Positions 1-8,184 of a stretch of DNA of 45,625 nucleotides are shown here, piece by piece. Numbering within the stretch: position 1 is the stretch's first letter; every line of letters starts with the position of its first letter. A program made the position numbers and the translations under genes. The notes below the pieces were generated by a model, which was given only the letters and a program-made list of their open reading frames with translations, was not told where the DNA came from and ran no database searches. This stretch comes from Bacillota bacterium (GTDB lineage Bacteria; Bacillota; Clostridia; Christensenellales; CAG-138), in assembly GCA_023395595.1 (NCBI GenBank), contig JAEWYO010000016.1, positions 1 through 45,625 on the forward strand. Reading direction: 5' to 3'.

Positions 1-365
1 GCGCCGGGATAGCCCATACGCTTGGCGTGGTGGATGCTGGTTGCAGCCCTGCGCACCTTAAAGCTCCCGCTGGGGTTTGCCGCCTCGTCCTTGACGAAGA
101 TGCGCGCGCCAAAGCCGTCTTTGCTGAGTTTGCGCACCAGCGCCGTGATGTTTTTGAGCTCGATGAGCGGCGTGTTTCCGATTGCGAACCCGCGTTGAAT
201 CTCGGCGACGTCCTCAAGCGTATAGCCCGTGGATGCCATCATGCCTTCGTAATCAAACGCGATGGAGCCACTTTCAAACTGCTTGTAATCGACACCAACC
301 GCCGCGCGAATGATCTCGCTCTTGCGCGCCATTACGGCGGAGAAGCTATTGTCCCTCGTCGTCAT
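1..365 (-). CDS. ortB: 2-amino-4-ketopentanoate thiolase beta subunit, N-terminal part
   Basis: Partial gene. The start is inside the window and the C-terminal part runs off the left edge, so only about 121 codons are seen. OrtB is the PLP-dependent subunit of the thiolase that splits 2-amino-4-ketopentanoate with CoA into acetyl-CoA and alanine in clostridial ornithine fermentation. The visible part has the fold-type II PLP signature: GNTPLIEL near residues 63-70, and NPSGSFKVRRA with the likely Schiff-base lysine at residue 103. The ATG overlaps the ortA stop in an ATGA, so translation is probably coupled. The identification rests on this signature plus the ortA and ord neighbours; a threonine synthase-like enzyme would look similar alone but would not fit the context. 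Confidence 0.9.
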   Translation of the reverse strand, partial: MTTRDNSFSAVMARKSEIIRAAVGVDYKQFESGSIAFDYEGMMASTGYTLEDVAEIQRGFAIGNTPLIELKNITALVRKLSKDGFGARIFVKDEAANPSGSFKVRRAATSIHHAKRMGYPG

Positions 366-661
366 TTGGCACCTCCAAAGAGGAACGCAAACGCTTCGTC
401 TCCCACCTCTTGCAGCTCCGGCACAAAATCGCCAAAGCTATGCGAATAGTGCGGTGTTTCGTCTACCAACGTGCCGGAGACGATGCGCCCTGTGCGCGTG
501 ATAACCACTGCCTCGCCGCCAAGGACGGTATCCGCGTGCAGATAGCCCTTTGTCCATTGTTCCAATGGAACGGCTTTGGTGTCCTCCGGCACAGCGGAGG
601 AACGTTGGTCAGGTGTTAGTATGATGCTATGAATGCGAACCCAATCGCCTTTTTTTGCCAT
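362..661 (-). CDS. ortA: 2-amino-4-ketopentanoate thiolase alpha subunit
   Basis: A small protein of 99 residues, the usual size of OrtA, the partner of OrtB in the thiolase of the oxidative ornithine pathway. It opens MAKKGDWVRIH and carries VLGGEAVVITRTGR in the middle; there is no membrane segment or signal peptide. I chose the ATG at 661 because a GAGGTGA ribosome site lies 6 bases before it. An in-frame GTG at 670 would add three residues but overlaps that site. It follows ord by 21 bases and overlaps ortB by 4, so the three genes are one transcript. Family assignment relies on size, sequence pattern and position between ord and ortB. Confidence 0.88.
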   Translation of the reverse strand: MAKKGDWVRIHSIILTPDQRSSAVPEDTKAVPLEQWTKGYLHADTVLGGEAVVITRTGRIVSGTLVDETPHYSHSFGDFVPELQEVGDEAFAFLFGGAK

Positions 662-682
662 TTCATTCACCTCGTAAAGATG

Positions 683-1741
683 TTATGCCAGCAAACCTTC
701 TTCAATCTGATCGCGCATGTCTCCCATGATCGCATGCGGAACGGGCAGATCGATCATCGTCTTTAAGCCCGGACGTGCATTGATCACGTGCGGAATCATG
801 TTCACGCACATCGCAATGGTGCCAATGCCGCCATCTACCTCCGGCTGAATCTGCATCTGTACGCGCGGCGTACCTTCGAGCGTGATGTAATCGCCCGTGT
901 GCGTGCCGCCAAGCTCCGGCTCAATCTGCTGTGGATGGATCATGTCGATCTTCACCTTGCCGTCGACATACCCTTGCCCGGTCATATTCACGCCCGCAAC
1001 ATTGCCACGGCTCGCAAACCCATAAGGCGATTTCCGGTCAACCTCGGTCAAAATCGGTGCCATCTGCTGGGAGAATTCGTCGATTCTCCAACCCAGCGCT
1101 TGAGAAATCATGCCAACGCTTTCCGCAAAGCCGACATGCCCCGCCAGCTCGCCTTTAGCAACGCCCGCCTCAAATTCTTCCGGCGTTAACCCGACGCCCT
1201 GCTCCTGCATGACCAGCGGGCCAAAAGGCGAAAGCGAGTTGACGCGGCGGCATGTGACCTTGTCTACGCTCGTCATACAGCCCGTCAGACAGATGGCAAG
1301 CAAGTCCATCATCAGCCCGGGGTTGATCCCTGTACCGAGCGCGGTCACGCCGTGCTCTTTGGCCACACGGTCGATCTCGTTTGCCAGCTCTGGCTGCTTC
1401 GCCGCAGGATAGCTCATCTCCTCAGCGGTGCTGATGGCGTTGATTCCGCGTGAGAGCACCTTCACGAGTTTGGGATAGACATCCTTGGTGAACGAATCGG
1501 TTGCAACGATGCAAACATCTGCGCTCTGTTGCGAAAGTACCGCGTCGATGTCACTATTGACGATTACGTCCGCACGATCCCCGCGCGCCACGTCGAGCAA
1601 CGCAAAGATGCTCTTGCCAACGCGGTTTGGGTGCAAATCGCAAACGCCCGTGATCTCCACGCCCGTTTTTTGCAGCAGCACCTTTGTGATGCCACCGCCC
1701 ATCGCGCCAAATCCCCAAACTGTTACCCGGATATTCCGCAT
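683..1741 (-). CDS. ord: 2,4-diaminopentanoate dehydrogenase
   Basis: This 352-residue NAD(P)-dependent enzyme oxidatively deaminates 2,4-diaminopentanoate to 2-amino-4-ketopentanoate, the substrate of OrtAB, in the cytoplasm. The N-terminus is a Rossmann fold with the dinucleotide loop GFGAMGGGI at residues 10-18, followed by the acidic strand end VCD that binds the cofactor ribose. The rest resembles the dihydrodipicolinate reductase-like dehydrogenases to which Ord belongs. An AGGAGG site sits about 7 bases before the ATG. ortA and ortB follow directly. The aminomutase genes (oraS, oraE) expected upstream in the pathway are not in this window and may lie beyond the left edge. I see no clear promoter in the 74 bases before it, so it may share a transcript with the PHP gene upstream. 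Confidence 0.92.
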   Translation of the reverse strand: MRNIRVTVWGFGAMGGGITKVLLQKTGVEITGVCDLHPNRVGKSIFALLDVARGDRADVIVNSDIDAVLSQQSADVCIVATDSFTKDVYPKLVKVLSRGINAISTAEEMSYPAAKQPELANEIDRVAKEHGVTALGTGINPGLMMDLLAICLTGCMTSVDKVTCRRVNSLSPFGPLVMQEQGVGLTPEEFEAGVAKGELAGHVGFAESVGMISQALGWRIDEFSQQMAPILTEVDRKSPYGFASRGNVAGVNMTGQGYVDGKVKIDMIHPQQIEPELGGTHTGDYITLEGTPRVQMQIQPEVDGGIGTIAMCVNMIPHVINARPGLKTMIDLPVPHAIMGDMRDQIEEGLLA

Positions 1742-1815
1742 ACCGTGCCTCCTGCCTATTCGGCCAAAGAAAATTGAGGTGTTGATCTATTTACTTGTTG
1801 AAATCTGTTTGGTTA

Positions 1816-2574
1816 TTAATCGATCGAGAGTTGCCGTTTTGGTACAAAAAAGTCTTCTTGTTGCAAGTCGATTTCCGTGATCATCTGTTCCACATAAGCA
1901 AGATTCCCGATCTGGATCGCATCGTGGCAATCGCTGCCCATCGAAAATTTGAGCCCCGCTTCATGCGCGCGGCGCAGCATATCGACCCCTGGTGCACGCC
2001 AGAGACCGGAGATTTCAAGCGCGATATCGTGCTTTTTGCACAGCCCGATCACCGCGTCTTCCCATTGGCTCAAAAACGACGTGCCGTGCAACTCGTCATA
2101 AGACGGAATCACGGTTGCGTGGCCCAATATGTCTACGCGCTGTGTCGAAAACGTCTTTTCCATCATCTGGATGATATAGGCCAAGTAATAGCGGTTCATG
2201 TCGGATGAATAATTCTTGCTATATGCGTCGGTAAAGCCGCTGCGTTTGGAGAAATATTGGTTCAGCGGCACAAAGCCGCCGCGCCCATCCGGCATGCTGT
2301 GCACGCTAGCAATCACATAATCCAGCTGGTCGTCCAGCGAATCCGGCAGATTGAAACGGTGCTCCATGTTCACTTCCGCTCCGCGATAGACAGGGTAAAA
2401 TTGCAGGATTTCGAGATAGTTTTTCACGTCGTTGAGCGTATAGATGCCACAGCAGAACAGATGATCCGAAACGCCGAGGATGTGCCCCTGCTTTTGTTCC
2501 GTCGAAACAAGGTCTTCTATCGAAAACCGCGCATCGGACATATTGGTGTGTGTGTGCAGGTCGTATAGTTGCAT
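1816..2574 (-). CDS. PHP-domain phosphoesterase, histidinol-phosphatase-like
   Basis: A 252-residue cytoplasmic metal-dependent phosphoesterase of the PHP superfamily. It starts MQLYDLHTHTNMSD, where HTH is the first metal-binding motif. The second (VSDH), the Glu of RGAEVN and the C-terminal SDCHD motif are all present, so the active site looks intact. A longer in-frame start at 2643 exists, but the ATG at 2574 has GGAG six bases upstream and opens directly with the conserved strand. Its substrate cannot be read from sequence: histidinol phosphate is the textbook substrate, but no his genes are nearby and many PHP proteins act on other phosphoesters. It ends 74 bases before ord, on the same strand. 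Confidence 0.75.
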   Translation of the reverse strand: MQLYDLHTHTNMSDARFSIEDLVSTEQKQGHILGVSDHLFCCGIYTLNDVKNYLEILQFYPVYRGAEVNMEHRFNLPDSLDDQLDYVIASVHSMPDGRGGFVPLNQYFSKRSGFTDAYSKNYSSDMNRYYLAYIIQMMEKTFSTQRVDILGHATVIPSYDELHGTSFLSQWEDAVIGLCKKHDIALEISGLWRAPGVDMLRRAHEAGLKFSMGSDCHDAIQIGNLAYVEQMITEIDLQQEDFFVPKRQLSID

Positions 2575-2664
2575 GTGCTTCTCCCGTCGTCGTTGCCGCT
2601 GTGTTTGGCTTTTGTTTGTTTTGATCTCGCTCTCGCTTTGCATAAAAACGTCTTGCGTTTATAC

Positions 2665-2694
2665 AATATACCATGAATCCAAGCGCAAAAACAA
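2665..2694 (-). promoter_or_regulatory. Promoter for the PHP/ord/ort genes
   Basis: On the minus strand TTGTTT (2689-2694) is followed after 18 bases by TATATT (2665-2670), preceded by TGG as in an extended -10. It lies about 90 bases before the PHP start. It is the only good sigma-A match before this gene group. Confidence 0.5.
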
Positions 2695-2752
2695 GGGCAC
2701 GCTCAAAAGCCCTCGTGTAAAATCGCCGCGTTTCGCTGCGTCGGAATCATTC

Positions 2753-2781
2753 TTGACAGCGCACTATGGGACCCATATAAT
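2753..2781 (+). promoter_or_regulatory. Consensus sigma-A promoter for the flavodoxin-like gene
   Basis: A perfect TTGACA (2753-2758), 17-base spacer and perfect TATAAT (2776-2781). Transcription should begin near 2788, giving an untranslated leader of about 80 bases before the gene at 2869. The leader contains an AGGAG (2812-2816) that precedes a short overlapping frame at 2829. Confidence 0.85.
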
Positions 2782-2868
2782 GCAAGCATACAATGTAAAA
2801 ATATATGATTTAGGAGATGGTTTGTTCTATGACAATCCGTCTCCCATCAGAAAGAGAGATCACCCGCT

Positions 2869-3297
2869 ATGAAATCCGCCATACTTTACTATTCTTTTGG
2901 TGGCGCAACCCGTGCGGAAGCGGCCAAACGTGCCGCGACATCCGACGCCGATGTGTTTGAGGTTTTGGAGGCAAAAAAACGCGGAATCTTCTCCGCATTT
3001 TTATCGGGCTGTCCGCAGGCACTCGGTAGAAAAGCCTCCGCCATTCGCCCGCTTTCCATCGACTGGAAACTGTATGATTCTGTCACGCTGATGGCACCCG
3101 TCTGGGCAGGGCACCCGGCTCCCGCGTTCAACGCCGCTCTGGCGCTGGTGCCCAAGGAAAAACCGTTGACCATCGTGCTCTGCTCCGGCGGCGGTGAAAC
3201 CCCCAAGAGTAAGCAAGGCACGCTCGATCTGCTAAAGGAGCAGGGTTATACAGTCGCATCGTATGAAGACGTGCGCACCGCGCCGCCTGCAAAATAA
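2869..3297 (+). CDS. Small flavodoxin-like protein
   Basis: A 142-residue protein with a flavodoxin-like opening: a hydrophobic first strand (AILYYSFGGATR) whose following loop would hold the FMN phosphate. Later come MAPVWAGHPAP (about residues 65-75), as in the FMN isoalloxazine loop, and VLCSGGGETPKS. This fits the family of short flavodoxins annotated as flavodoxin or NAD(P)H oxidoreductase-like in clostridia. Electron partner and role are unknown. It stands alone behind a perfect promoter and ahead of a strong terminator, so it is a single-gene transcript. The ribosome site before its ATG is weak (GAGAGA about 10 bases away). Confidence 0.7.
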   Translation: MKSAILYYSFGGATRAEAAKRAATSDADVFEVLEAKKRGIFSAFLSGCPQALGRKASAIRPLSIDWKLYDSVTLMAPVWAGHPAPAFNAALALVPKEKPLTIVLCSGGGETPKSKQGTLDLLKEQGYTVASYEDVRTAPPAK

Positions 3298-3313
3298 AAT
3301 CTTCGTTTTGCAT

Positions 3314-3348
3314 AAGAGCGTCCGAAATCAATCGGACGCTCTTTTTAT
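3314..3348 (+). terminator. Rho-independent terminator of the flavodoxin-like gene
   Basis: AAGAGCGTCCGA (3314-3325) pairs perfectly with TCGGACGCTCTT (3332-3343) around a 6-base loop and runs into TTTTTAT. Confidence 0.9.
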
Positions 3349-3371
3349 ATCGACGCGCGTTTAATGAGCGA

Positions 3372-4358
3372 TTAATCGCCTTTCTTTTGTGAAAGGTATT
3401 GAATCATCTCCGCCGCAATGCTGACCGCAATCTCTGCTGGCGCTTCCGCACCGATGCGTAACCCGACCGGCGCATGCAGGCGCTCAATCTGCGTCTGCAT
3501 CAATCCATCCGCCAGAAGCCGCTCATTGGTCAGCGAGATCTTTTTTTTGCTGCCGATACATCCAATGTAGTCGGCAGGCGAACGCAACAGCCAGCGTAAA
3601 ATCCCATAATCCGTTTCGTGTCCGCGTGACATCACGATTGCGTGATCCCGCTTGCTGATATTCAGCAGCGGTTCTACCGTTGTATAGTCATGGCACAGCA
3701 CACGCTCCGCCATCGGAAAAAGTTCCGCTGTCGCGAACTCCGCGCGATCCTCAATGACCCAGATACGATATTCCAGCAGGGCAAGCTGCCGCGCCATGCA
3801 TTGGGCAACATGCCCGCCACCGAATAGAATTACGCGTGACTGTGGCACAATCGGCTCTATCAACCAGGCGTGCTCCCCGTGTGCAACCTGCGGCTCTTCC
3901 GGCGCAGCGGCAATCTGGCAGGTCTGAACAAGTGCTTCTGCCGAAAGTACAACGCTCGGAAGCACGTACCCATCCTGAAGTTGGCAGACGAGATACGACT
4001 GCTCTCCCGATTCCAGCGTATCTCTCATACACGCACAGAGCGCCCAGCCGGATTCTCCCGCAAACGGACGAAAGAGAATCGTCACACTACCGGAATAGAC
4101 CGTCTTTTCGTCAGTGTGAATATCGTATTGCTTCACCGCGCAGTGACCGTTTTGCAGTAGAGCAAGCGCATCCTGTCGCGCGCGAAATTCCAATGAGCCG
4201 CCGCCGACCGTACCCGTCTGCGCGCCGTCCATCAAAACGGTCATACCGGTGCCAACGCCGCGCGGCGCACTGCCTACCCGTGCGATGACGGTCGCAAGCA
4301 TGATAGAGCGTCGCGCCGAAAGCGCGGATTCGATTGCAGAAAGCAGCTTTGCGTCCAT
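3372..4358 (-). CDS. XdhC/CoxI-family molybdenum hydroxylase accessory protein
   Basis: A 328-residue member of the XdhC family, cytoplasmic proteins that bind molybdenum cofactor and deliver it, sulfurated, to xanthine dehydrogenase-type enzymes. The N-terminal domain has the family motifs GSAPRGVGTGM (residues 29-39) and TVGGGSLEFRAR. The C-terminal half is a Rossmann domain with LFGGGHVAQ and the late motif YIGCIGSKKK. Both halves are present, so it looks full length. No molybdenum hydroxylase subunit, moco gene or mocA-type gene is in the window, so its client must be elsewhere. It is the last gene of a minus-strand group with tag and a methyltransferase, 44 bases after the methyltransferase. 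Confidence 0.85.
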   Translation of the reverse strand: MDAKLLSAIESALSARRSIMLATVIARVGSAPRGVGTGMTVLMDGAQTGTVGGGSLEFRARQDALALLQNGHCAVKQYDIHTDEKTVYSGSVTILFRPFAGESGWALCACMRDTLESGEQSYLVCQLQDGYVLPSVVLSAEALVQTCQIAAAPEEPQVAHGEHAWLIEPIVPQSRVILFGGGHVAQCMARQLALLEYRIWVIEDRAEFATAELFPMAERVLCHDYTTVEPLLNISKRDHAIVMSRGHETDYGILRWLLRSPADYIGCIGSKKKISLTNERLLADGLMQTQIERLHAPVGLRIGAEAPAEIAVSIAAEMIQYLSQKKGD

Positions 4359-4402
4359 CCTGATCCCCCGGTTGACAGATTTGTCGCTTTGGGTTGGCGC
4401 GC

Positions 4403-5092
4403 TTAGATGATTGGCTTCTTGAGTGCCGGGTTCGCCGCATCGAAAATCAGCATGCCGAGCTTCTTTTTCTCCGTAAATGCATATGGGAATGCCTCGTCAT
4501 CGGATTTCTCTAGCAGCGCATCCAATTCATCTTCCGTGAGCATACGGTTTTTGGAAAACAAGAAATATGACTTTGCGTCCTCGCGGGAACGGAACGGCTG
4601 AATGTGCTCCTGCTCAAACGGCTCATAATTAAACGGGACACCGGCGTTCTTAAGCGCCTCACTGAATTCCAGAATATCTGCCTCGCCTTGCGGTGTTTCG
4701 CGGCTGAAGAGCACAAACGTCTTTGCGCGCGAAAGCTCGCGCACAACAGGCAGCACGCGCTCCGCACCGCCAACATCATAGAGCACCAGCGCATCATAGA
4801 GCTTGTCCGGCGAATAGGTGTGCACATCGCCAAGGATCGCAACCACATTATGCGGACAGCGCGAGCGAAACGCGGCGACGGCCTTTGGGTCGTTTTCAAT
4901 GACGGTTACTTGCTCCACATGGTAAGACAGCCAGATAGCAAGATCGCCTAGCCCGCCGCCAACATTAAAGACGCGTGCGGAAGGCGGCAGATAAGCCGCG
5001 ATGCGCTCCGCTATACAATAATAAAACTTGCTCTTCTTCGAAGCATCGCTCATCCAGCGGATGTTTGCGTCTGTCCAAATGAATTCTTCCAA
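4403..5092 (-). CDS. Class I SAM-dependent methyltransferase-like protein
   Basis: A 229-residue protein with a SAM-binding fold. Motif I appears as VFNVGGGLGDLAIWL (about residues 40-54), followed by the acidic motif VTVIENDP that would bind the SAM ribose, and DALVLYDVGG further on. The substrate is not evident. The start is TTG, supported by an AGAGG site about 7 bases upstream; no better ATG is in frame. It lies between tag (47 bases upstream) and xdhC (44 bases downstream) on one strand. The motif I loop reads GGGLGD rather than the commoner GxGxG, so activity should not be assumed. Confidence 0.65.
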   Translation of the reverse strand: MEEFIWTDANIRWMSDASKKSKFYYCIAERIAAYLPPSARVFNVGGGLGDLAIWLSYHVEQVTVIENDPKAVAAFRSRCPHNVVAILGDVHTYSPDKLYDALVLYDVGGAERVLPVVRELSRAKTFVLFSRETPQGEADILEFSEALKNAGVPFNYEPFEQEHIQPFRSREDAKSYFLFSKNRMLTEDELDALLEKSDDEAFPYAFTEKKKLGMLIFDAANPALKKPII

Positions 5093-5139
5093 TGCTCGTC
5101 CTCTCCTCTTTGGGTGGTTTTTCAGTCTGTATCCGAATG

Positions 5140-5736
5140 CTATTCACGAATCGTATGTTCAATTCCAGTCGCTTGCATCAGCTCTCGATATCTCTGACAC
5201 GCGGGTTCGTGTTCGTTGACAATTCCCGCCGCCTGCAAAAACGAATGGATAGTGACCGAACCCGCATAACGCATGCCGCGCCGCTTCATGTCGGCAGACA
5301 TCCGGTCGGAAAGCGGGCTGGTTGTGCTCGGCTGATCATCCGGGCTAAGCACGACTTTTCCAGCAGAGAAGCACCATAGATAATTGCAAAAAGAACCAAA
5401 TTCCTGCTTGAGCGCAAGTACGATTTTCGCGTTGCTGATTGCGGCTTCAATCTTGCCGCGGCTTCGGATGATGCCCGCATCTTGCATCAACTGCGCAATC
5501 TTCGCCTCGTCATAGGCTGCAATCTTCTCCACATCAAAGTCATCAAACGCGGCTCTGAACGCCTCGCGTTTCTTCAGCAGCGTGATCCACGAAAGTCCAG
5601 CTTGAAAGAGTTCCAGCAAAAAGAGCGCATACATACTCCCATCGTCGTGGATAGGAGTTCCCCATTCGTCGTCATGATAGGCACAATAGAGCGCGCTGCT
5701 CTCGTTCACCCAAAAGCATCGTTTCTTCTCTTCCAT
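5140..5736 (-). CDS. tag: DNA-3-methyladenine glycosylase I
   Basis: Tag removes 3-methyladenine from alkylated DNA to begin base-excision repair. The 198-residue product has the usual length and signature: RCFWVN at residues 6-11, YHDDEWG near 22, the helix FLLELFQAGLSWITLLKKR, and FRAAFDDFD. The zinc-binding residues at the two ends of the Tag fold appear kept (Cys near the N-terminus; His-x-x-x-Cys in NEHEPACQR near the C-terminus). I chose the ATG at 5736 over a longer in-frame start because it opens with the conserved region. It is first in the group tag, methyltransferase, xdhC, behind a readable promoter. Confidence 0.93.
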   Translation of the reverse strand: MEEKKRCFWVNESSALYCAYHDDEWGTPIHDDGSMYALFLLELFQAGLSWITLLKKREAFRAAFDDFDVEKIAAYDEAKIAQLMQDAGIIRSRGKIEAAISNAKIVLALKQEFGSFCNYLWCFSAGKVVLSPDDQPSTTSPLSDRMSADMKRRGMRYAGSVTIHSFLQAAGIVNEHEPACQRYRELMQATGIEHTIRE

Positions 5737-5787
5737 CGCAGGAGTTTCCTTTCCGTCGTCACGACTGGCGATTTTGCGGTGGGCTTT

Positions 5788-5817
5788 ATTATAACACAGC
5801 TTGTGTCCGCCACGCAA
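5788..5817 (-). promoter_or_regulatory. Promoter of the tag group
   Basis: Minus-strand TTGCGT (5812-5817), 18-base spacer and TATAAT (5788-5793), about 50 bases before the tag ATG. It begins almost immediately after the terminator of the ABC operon upstream. Confidence 0.7.
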
Positions 5818-5848
5818 AACGCCGCAGAGCGTCTCGTCTCTGCGGCGT
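5815..5848 (-). terminator. Terminator of the GntR-ABC operon
   Basis: CGCCGCAGAG (5820-5829) pairs with CTCTGCGGCG (5838-5847) around an 8-base loop. On the minus strand the stem is followed by TTTTGCG. It lies 27 bases past the permease stop. Confidence 0.8.
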
Positions 5849-5874
5849 TTGTTGTTTTGTTTGGAAGAGTGGTA

Positions 5875-8184
5875 TTAACCGACGGGTTGATCCTCCGCCT
5901 GCGTCGTGGGTATGGGTTCCGTCCCGATGGAAGGACCGTCTGTCGGTTTGCTGCCGTACATGGTGTAGTTATACTGATCCTGAATCGATTTCCATTGCTG
6001 GAAGATCTCGATCAGCCGCGCTTGATCCGCGGAACTAAACGTGCGATAGCACGGACTGTAGGCATTGATCGCTCCGCTGATTCCGCCGTAGATCACTCTT
6101 CCATCGCTGACGTAATACACGCTTCCACCGGAGACAAATGATCCGTCGCTGTTGGTGGTCGGCTGCTGCGCGATGATGTCCGCGCCGACGAACGTTCCGT
6201 CCTCGTTGTGCATGCGCCCGCCCCACGTGACAAGCACGCAGAAATCGTTCGGATTCGTGGTCGGCGTGCTCCTGAGCAGAAGCGAGACAAACTCGCTCAC
6301 CAGCGGTTGCAGCTGATCCTTCATCTCCACCGTGTTGTCGTAAGGCGAACGATCAAAATAGAATGACATCGTCTGTTTGGTTCCGTCCGACATCGGCACA
6401 TTGTAAGCAATCGTGGAAACATTGAAGTAATCCATGTCCTGATGCAAGGTTGCGGATTTTTCCGTCATCTCCTGCAGCAAGTCCAGATGTTCGTTTTTGC
6501 TCAGGTTGTTTTGATACTCCATCCAGACAGATGCGGTCTTCGGCATACCGAGACGGATGTTATAGTTATCCCAGTAACGAAGCATTCCCACATAACCCGA
6601 AACGGATAGCGAACCGTAGTTTTGCTCTTCGTCCGAGGTATATTGCGAGTTCGGGTCATAGTAACGATAGGCGTCGTTTGCGGGATACATTGTCTCCGGC
6701 AGCTCGGAATAGAACACATTGAGAATTCTATCGCTTTCGAGATAGCCGTCCTGATATGCCCCCACTCCTTGCAGATACCGCACGGAGTCCTGCGGCGGCA
6801 GCGAACGAATCGCCACCATGAAGTCGCTGTTTTCCTGGCAATACTGCAAAAGTGTATTTTGGTTGATAAACGTCAGCACGCGGCTAAACGTTGTACCGTC
6901 GTTCAACACAAACGTCACGGGCTGGGTGATAATCATGTAGCCCGCTTGCGCGTCGTAGGGATAATTGATGTATCCCGAACGTCGAATATTCGCAATGTTG
7001 TCTCGCAGGGTTTCCACCGCATATTGGCGGACGTCTGTCTCGGTGAATTTCACCTTGGAAACCTGATACTGTTGATAGTTGATTGCCTCGGAGCCACGCC
7101 CCACGCCGGAAAACTGCACATAGGCAACATCCTGCGTGTTCGGAACAAAACTTTGCATCGAGCTTGCCGCGCCGATTGTGCCAAAATATCCCGCAACGCC
7201 GACCGCCAGCGGAACCATCAGCCACGGCAGAGAGAGCAACACTTTCTTTGCCGTGCGCAGCACGATGATCTGATAGATCACATAGATGCCAACCGCAACG
7301 CCGATCACGATCGGAATGCTTGGGTTGCGCTGGCGGATGATGCCGGAGGCAAACAGCATGACAACAGGAATTACGGCCGCGCAGGCAAACACAGTCTGCA
7401 CGGCGGTGTTCTTCGCACCGTGTTCCGCGAGTTCCGAATGGCGGCGCTTGAACAGCACCTGCGCCAAGAAGAGTTCTCCAACCGCAATGAGTGTTGAATA
7501 GAGCAGATTCACCGGCGAATACAGCGTCTGCCGCAACATCGGGCGTAGCAGTTGCGCGATCTGTCCGGTTGCGATATTCGTCACGGGGGTCAGGTACCAC
7601 GGCAGATCCAGCCAACTGATGATCTGCGTGTTGGCGACGATACCGCGCGCGATGGTAAACTGCATAAAACGAAATAGGCCAAATACCAGCACCGTCAACC
7701 CAAGCCCGGTGATTGCGGTACCCGTCAGGCTCATGGCAATTGCCGCCGCGGAGAAAACCATCATTGTGGCAACCGTAAAGAACGGCACCGCAATCAGCGC
7801 ATAGAGCTGCACATATGCCGTTTTTGTGAGTGTAAACACGATCACGTTGAGCAGTACGCTGCCAAGCACCGTCGCCGCGATCCACGTCAGCGCGGCTAGC
7901 GAGATCGCCCAAAAAAGTTTGGTGCGCGAAACGGGCAGGCTATGATAAAAATCGCTGTCCGATCGCTTGTTGAGGAAGGAAAATCCTTCCATCGCAAATA
8001 CAACACCGCCGGCGTAGATAAACGCGATCAGCGGGCTGAACATCTGCGTCATACTCGGCACATTGCTGTGATATTGCGCTGTGCAGTATTGAATCGACAC
8101 AACCGCGCTTGCCACAAGGCTCAGCGCAAACAGAACAAGTCCCACGCGCGAGAGCTTACGAATCGACTCCAGATACGGTTTCAT
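5875..8184 (-). CDS. ABC transporter permease with large extracytoplasmic region
   Basis: A 769-residue membrane subunit that pairs with the ATPase just upstream. The N-terminal 330 or so residues contain about eight hydrophobic segments, including a first helix near residue 15 and a second near 50. The motif FLNKRSDSDFYHSLPVSR is typical of permeases of the YtrC/YtrD or ABC-2 type. After a last hydrophobic stretch (WLMVPLAVGVAGYFG) the remaining roughly 430 residues are hydrophilic and presumably outside the cell, with a proline/threonine-rich end. The transported substrate is unknown; related cassettes respond to cell-wall antibiotics. It overlaps the ATPase gene by 4 bases (ATGA). Confidence 0.8.
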   Translation of the reverse strand: MKPYLESIRKLSRVGLVLFALSLVASAVVSIQYCTAQYHSNVPSMTQMFSPLIAFIYAGGVVFAMEGFSFLNKRSDSDFYHSLPVSRTKLFWAISLAALTWIAATVLGSVLLNVIVFTLTKTAYVQLYALIAVPFFTVATMMVFSAAAIAMSLTGTAITGLGLTVLVFGLFRFMQFTIARGIVANTQIISWLDLPWYLTPVTNIATGQIAQLLRPMLRQTLYSPVNLLYSTLIAVGELFLAQVLFKRRHSELAEHGAKNTAVQTVFACAAVIPVVMLFASGIIRQRNPSIPIVIGVAVGIYVIYQIIVLRTAKKVLLSLPWLMVPLAVGVAGYFGTIGAASSMQSFVPNTQDVAYVQFSGVGRGSEAINYQQYQVSKVKFTETDVRQYAVETLRDNIANIRRSGYINYPYDAQAGYMIITQPVTFVLNDGTTFSRVLTFINQNTLLQYCQENSDFMVAIRSLPPQDSVRYLQGVGAYQDGYLESDRILNVFYSELPETMYPANDAYRYYDPNSQYTSDEEQNYGSLSVSGYVGMLRYWDNYNIRLGMPKTASVWMEYQNNLSKNEHLDLLQEMTEKSATLHQDMDYFNVSTIAYNVPMSDGTKQTMSFYFDRSPYDNTVEMKDQLQPLVSEFVSLLLRSTPTTNPNDFCVLVTWGGRMHNEDGTFVGADIIAQQPTTNSDGSFVSGGSVYYVSDGRVIYGGISGAINAYSPCYRTFSSADQARLIEIFQQWKSIQDQYNYTMYGSKPTDGPSIGTEPIPTTQAEDQPVG

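Noticed and set aside
27..449. Plus-strand frame of 140 codons at the left edge
   Set aside because: It is antisense to ortB and ortA, whose motifs and ATGA overlap are clear.
6622..7497. Open frame of 291 codons on the plus strand
   Set aside because: It is antisense to the ABC permease, is His/Arg-rich and lacks a ribosome site.
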